From contig VMSP01000103.1 in NCBI GenBank assembly GCA_013792135.1, forward strand, positions 1-63,708: a stretch of 63,708 nucleotides of DNA, written 5' to 3'. Each line of letters opens with the position of its first letter. Within the stretch, counting starts at the first letter, position 1. The notes below the pieces were generated by a model that ran no database searches, was not told where the DNA came from, and was given only the letters and a program-made list of their open reading frames with translations. The DNA comes from Desulfocapsa sp. (GTDB lineage Bacteria; Desulfobacterota; Desulfobulbia; Desulfobulbales; Desulfocapsaceae). A program made the translations under genes and the position numbers. Shown here in pieces: positions 60,760 through 63,708 of the stretch.

Positions 60760-63438
60760 TTACAGGATCTTGTTTACCAGTTTAATGCCACTGTCTTCGG
60801 GGCTGTTTTCGATGGTGAACCCAAGGTGTCTTGCTAACTTGAGCATTCTGTCGTTGTCGTTGAGGATTTCTCCTGTCATAACCTTCAGCCCCTTTGACCG
60901 GGCTGCATCCATCAAAGCTGTCATCAGTTTCTGGCCAAGTCCCTTGCCGCTCATGTTATCAGCTACTACCAGGGCAAATTCACAACTTTCTCCATCGGGG
61001 TTGATAGCAAAGCGTGTCACCCCGATCTCGACATCCTCTCCCTGTTCCGTTGTTACTGCAATCAGTGCTATCTCTCGGCTGTAATCGATTTGAGTGAACC
61101 GGACCAGCATCTCAGTGGAGAGATCCTGCAGGGTGTGCATGAAACGGAAATATCGTGATTCAGCAGAAAGATTATGGACGAAGGCCTGCTCGATTTCTGC
61201 ATCTTCAGGCCTAATCGGCCTGATGGTTATATCTTTGCCGTCCGCCAGGTGATGGTGACTGACCAGGTGGGATGGATAGGGATAGATCGCCATATGGGCG
61301 TAGCGGTCGGTGCTGGGTGGCCGATATTCAAGGACCACCCGGGCATCAGCAGCGAGAGCACCGTTTTCGTCGATGATCAATGGGTTTATATCCATTTCTT
61401 TGAGCAGAGGGAGTTCGCAGACCATCTCTGAAACACGCAGCAGAACACTTTCCAGGGCCTCGTTATCGACTGGCGGCATGTGGCGGAATTGGCCCAATGT
61501 CTTGGCGACATGGGTTCTCTGGATCAGGTCCCTGGCCAAAAACGCGTTGAGCGGAGGGAGTGCCACAGAATGATCTCCCATGACCTCAACCATGGTCCCT
61601 CCGGCCCCAAAGGTGATTATCGGGCCAAATACCTGGTCATTGCTCACTCCCACCATCAATTCACGACCGTTAGGTTTGACGATCATCGGCTCGATGGCAA
61701 TACCGTCCAGGGCCGCGTTTGGCCGATGGAAGCGAACCTCGTCAATAATTTCCTGATAAGCCACCCGCACGGCCTGGGCGTTGCCAAGATTGAGCCGTAC
61801 GCCACCGGTATCGGTTTTATGCGAAATGTCCTGGGAGTTGATCTTCATCGCCACCGGATAACCTGACTGCTCGGCGATCAGCAAGGCCTCGTTGGCGCTT
61901 CGGGCAATCATGGTACTTGCCACCGGGATGTGGAATGCCGAAAGCAGCGCTTTGGATTCCATTTCGCCCAGTACCAGGCGCCTCTCAAGCAGCGCTGCAT
62001 CGATGATCATGCGTGCACCTTCTATATCCGGCTCCAGATGATGGGACAAGGGGCCGGGCATCTGCTTCAGGAGCTTTTGGTTCTGGGTGTAGGTAGAGAG
62101 GTACGAGAAAACTTCTACTGCCGGTTCCGGAGTGCGAAAATGTGGTTTTTTGGCTTGTGCAAAGGCGGCTCGGGCTTCGGCAACCTGGCTTTCTCCCATC
62201 CAGCAGACGAGAAGGGGCTTGCTGCTTTTGCTGGACAGCTCGATAACAGCCAAGGCCGATTCCAGCGGTTTTGTCATGGCTTGCGGCGTCAGGATGACCA
62301 AGACGCCATCGACATTGGGGTCATCAAGGCAGGCCTTCACCGCCAGATGATAGCGATCGGCCTGGGCATCGCCGATGATGTCCACCGGATTTCCGTGGGA
62401 CCAGCTTGGAGGTAGCGATTGGTTGAGTTGGTCGATGGTCGCCTCAGACAGCGTTGCAATAACGACTTCCAGATCAGACGCCCGGTCGGTGGCCATGACG
62501 CCGGGGCCGCCGCCATTGGTGATTATGGCCAGGCGATTGCCCACCGGCCGGAAACCGGCAGACATGGCCTTGGCGGCGACAAACATCTGGGTGATGGTCT
62601 GCACCCGCACCACGCCGGCTCGACGAATGGCCGCATCAAAGACATCGTCTGCGCCCACCAGTGAGGCTGTATGGGTGAGTGCGGCTTTTGATCCTGTGGC
62701 ATGTCGTCCGACTTTGACCAGGATTACCGGCTTGATCCGGGCGGCGGCGCGGATGGAGCTCATGAAACTTTGGGATTTGCGGATGCCTTCAATATAGAGC
62801 AGGATGCTTTTGGTGGTGCTGTCGGAGATCAGGTAATCAAGGATTTCGCCAAAGTCCACATCGGCGGAGGAACCGAGGGAAACAAGGGTCGAGAATCCGA
62901 CGGCGTTACTCTGTGCCCAATCCAGGATCGCGGTGCACAGGGCTCCCGATTGGGAGATGAAGGCCAAGTTGCCGCTCTTGGCCCCGCCTTTGTTGAAGGT
63001 GGCATTAAGTCCTAGCGATGGCCGCATCAGTCCCAGGCAGTTGGGGCCGATCATGCGGATTCCGTACTGCCGGGCCTTCTTGATTAGCACCTGTTCCAAG
63101 GCCAGCCCGGCGGCTCCTGATTCACCAAACCCGGCGGTGAGGATCGCGGCAGCCTTGACGCCATGTCTGCCGCATTCATCGATGAGCGTGAGGACGGACT
63201 GGGGTGGGGTGGCGATAATCGCCAGATCGACAGGCTGGCCAACAGAGGCAATTGAGGGATAGGCCTTTTGGCCCTGAACTGTCTCGTGGCTGGGGTTGAT
63301 TGGATAGATCTTGCCCTGAAAGTCGCTGCTCAACAGGTTGTCGAAAACGACCTGCCCGACCGAGTCGATGCGATCGCTGGCGCCAAATACAGCAACTGAT
63401 TGGGGCTCGAAAAGCGAGCTCAGATAATGTCTGCCCAT
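60760..63438 (-). CDS. Pat-type protein: NDP-forming acyl-CoA synthetase fused to GNAT acetyltransferase
   Basis: 892 residues. 1-~460: CoA-binding and ligase domains of ADP-forming acetyl-CoA synthetase (FGASDRIDSVGQ, PNCLGLMRP, FISQSGAL), with a histidine retained in KAALTHTASLVG. ~480-690: ATP-grasp domain (ALLSAFHIPV, GVRLNLGN). ~730-892: GNAT domain (GKDITIRPIRPEDAE, ALVVADNMSGKGLGQKLM). The layout matches Pat/YfiQ protein lysine acetyltransferases, in which the synthetase part senses acetyl-CoA. A true acid:CoA ligase activity remains possible. The 270 bases upstream (63439-63708) show no feature. Confidence 0.88.
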   Translation of the reverse strand: MGRHYLSSLFEPQSVAVFGASDRIDSVGQVVFDNLLSSDFQGKIYPINPSHETVQGQKAYPSIASVGQPVDLAIIATPPQSVLTLIDECGRHGVKAAAILTAGFGESGAAGLALEQVLIKKARQYGIRMIGPNCLGLMRPSLGLNATFNKGGAKSGNLAFISQSGALCTAILDWAQSNAVGFSTLVSLGSSADVDFGEILDYLISDSTTKSILLYIEGIRKSQSFMSSIRAAARIKPVILVKVGRHATGSKAALTHTASLVGADDVFDAAIRRAGVVRVQTITQMFVAAKAMSAGFRPVGNRLAIITNGGGPGVMATDRASDLEVVIATLSEATIDQLNQSLPPSWSHGNPVDIIGDAQADRYHLAVKACLDDPNVDGVLVILTPQAMTKPLESALAVIELSSKSSKPLLVCWMGESQVAEARAAFAQAKKPHFRTPEPAVEVFSYLSTYTQNQKLLKQMPGPLSHHLEPDIEGARMIIDAALLERRLVLGEMESKALLSAFHIPVASTMIARSANEALLIAEQSGYPVAMKINSQDISHKTDTGGVRLNLGNAQAVRVAYQEIIDEVRFHRPNAALDGIAIEPMIVKPNGRELMVGVSNDQVFGPIITFGAGGTMVEVMGDHSVALPPLNAFLARDLIQRTHVAKTLGQFRHMPPVDNEALESVLLRVSEMVCELPLLKEMDINPLIIDENGALAADARVVLEYRPPSTDRYAHMAIYPYPSHLVSHHHLADGKDITIRPIRPEDAEIEQAFVHNLSAESRYFRFMHTLQDLSTEMLVRFTQIDYSREIALIAVTTEQGEDVEIGVTRFAINPDGESCEFALVVADNMSGKGLGQKLMTALMDAARSKGLKVMTGEILNDNDRMLKLARHLGFTIENSPEDSGIKLVNKIL

Positions 63439-63708
63439 GGTTTACTCGCAGCAATAGAATTAATTCATAGTGCTATACGCACTCTATATCTATAGTATTA
63501 TCAAAATTTTGGAAGATATTGAAGGGGTATTCTCATGGTTTAACAATCTGCAATATTAAATCAGATATTAGATATAATGGTTAACACTTAAGGGTACCTT
63601 GAAAAATCAGGCTTTTTATTCAAGATCAAGGCGTGAAGAAAATTTTACCGCAGGCATATAGTCGATATTCCGAGGATAAAATTGTTAGAACAACGCAGAG
63701 CTTGGGGA

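Overview
The window looks like chromosomal DNA of an anaerobic, sulfur-metabolising Desulfobacterota bacterium, most likely Desulfobulbales. This is inferred from gene content only: large multiheme c-type cytochromes, a Phs/Psr-type molybdoenzyme with its TorD-like chaperone, an in-frame UGA (selenocysteine) in a periplasmic rhodanese, the oxygen-independent cobalamin route (CbiG plus CobJ/CbiH), and many sigma-54 activators. Base composition is patchy. The kinase block at 1.4-7.3 kb and the cobalamin block at 42.7-50.1 kb are GC-rich, while the cytochrome operon and rsgA are AT-richer, so the region looks mosaic.

Layout. (1) 0-7.3 kb: a 5'-truncated sigma-54 activator copy behind a terminator, then a five-PAS hybrid histidine kinase and its REC/sigma-54 regulator. 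(2) 7.4-11.7 kb, minus strand: outer-membrane barrels, BON-domain proteins and small envelope-stress-type genes, one of them frameshifted. (3) 12.1-21.2 kb: the decayed end of an IS3-family element, a promoter with a palindrome over its -35 box, a GEMM-I (cyclic di-GMP) riboswitch whose 3' strand also forms an intrinsic terminator, and a five-gene operon. The operon encodes a membrane-anchored cytochrome c with up to eight hemes, a diheme b / triheme c membrane protein, an NHL propeller, a 22-heme cytochrome and an 11-heme lipoprotein cytochrome. It ends at an IS481-family remnant and the 3' half of a tRNA-Thr(CGT), an attachment-site signature. (4) 21.3-32.8 kb: TetR regulator, PurD-PurE fusion, TsaC, a lone HPt protein, EttA, a selenocysteine-containing three-domain rhodanese lipoprotein and a two-component system. 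(5) 33-38.4 kb, minus strand: PhsA/PhsB-like molybdoenzyme, TorD chaperone and a PAS/sigma-54 regulator. (6) 38.5-42.3 kb: tRNA-His, a zinc-ribbon protein, a prephenate dehydratase-ACT-prephenate dehydrogenase fusion and an SH3b protein. (7) 42.7-50.1 kb: cbiG-cobJ-cobC-cobU-cobT-cobS-(cobD::cobQ). (8) 50.1-57.1 kb: an island bracketed by the 3' end of cobQ and a decayed second copy of it. It carries a 1482-residue glycosyltransferase / P-loop NTPase / 11x49-residue TPR protein, rsgA with attC-like flanks, and a truncated cupin gene. (9) 57.2-63.7 kb: a heme-c-sensing diguanylate cyclase, a DUF3465 protein, a rhomboid protease, REP-like palindromes and a Pat-type acyl-CoA synthetase/GNAT protein.

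How it may fit together. The riboswitch would let cyclic di-GMP raise expression of a quinone-to-periplasm/outer-surface electron conduit with about 44 c-hemes. The periplasmic heme-c diguanylate cyclase at 57-58 kb is a plausible source of that signal, but the link is inference. The strongest candidates for new biology are the GT-NTPase-TPR protein in its cobQ island (architecture like a STAND/NLR-type conflict protein), the riboswitch-controlled cytochrome island, and the selenocysteine rhodanese.
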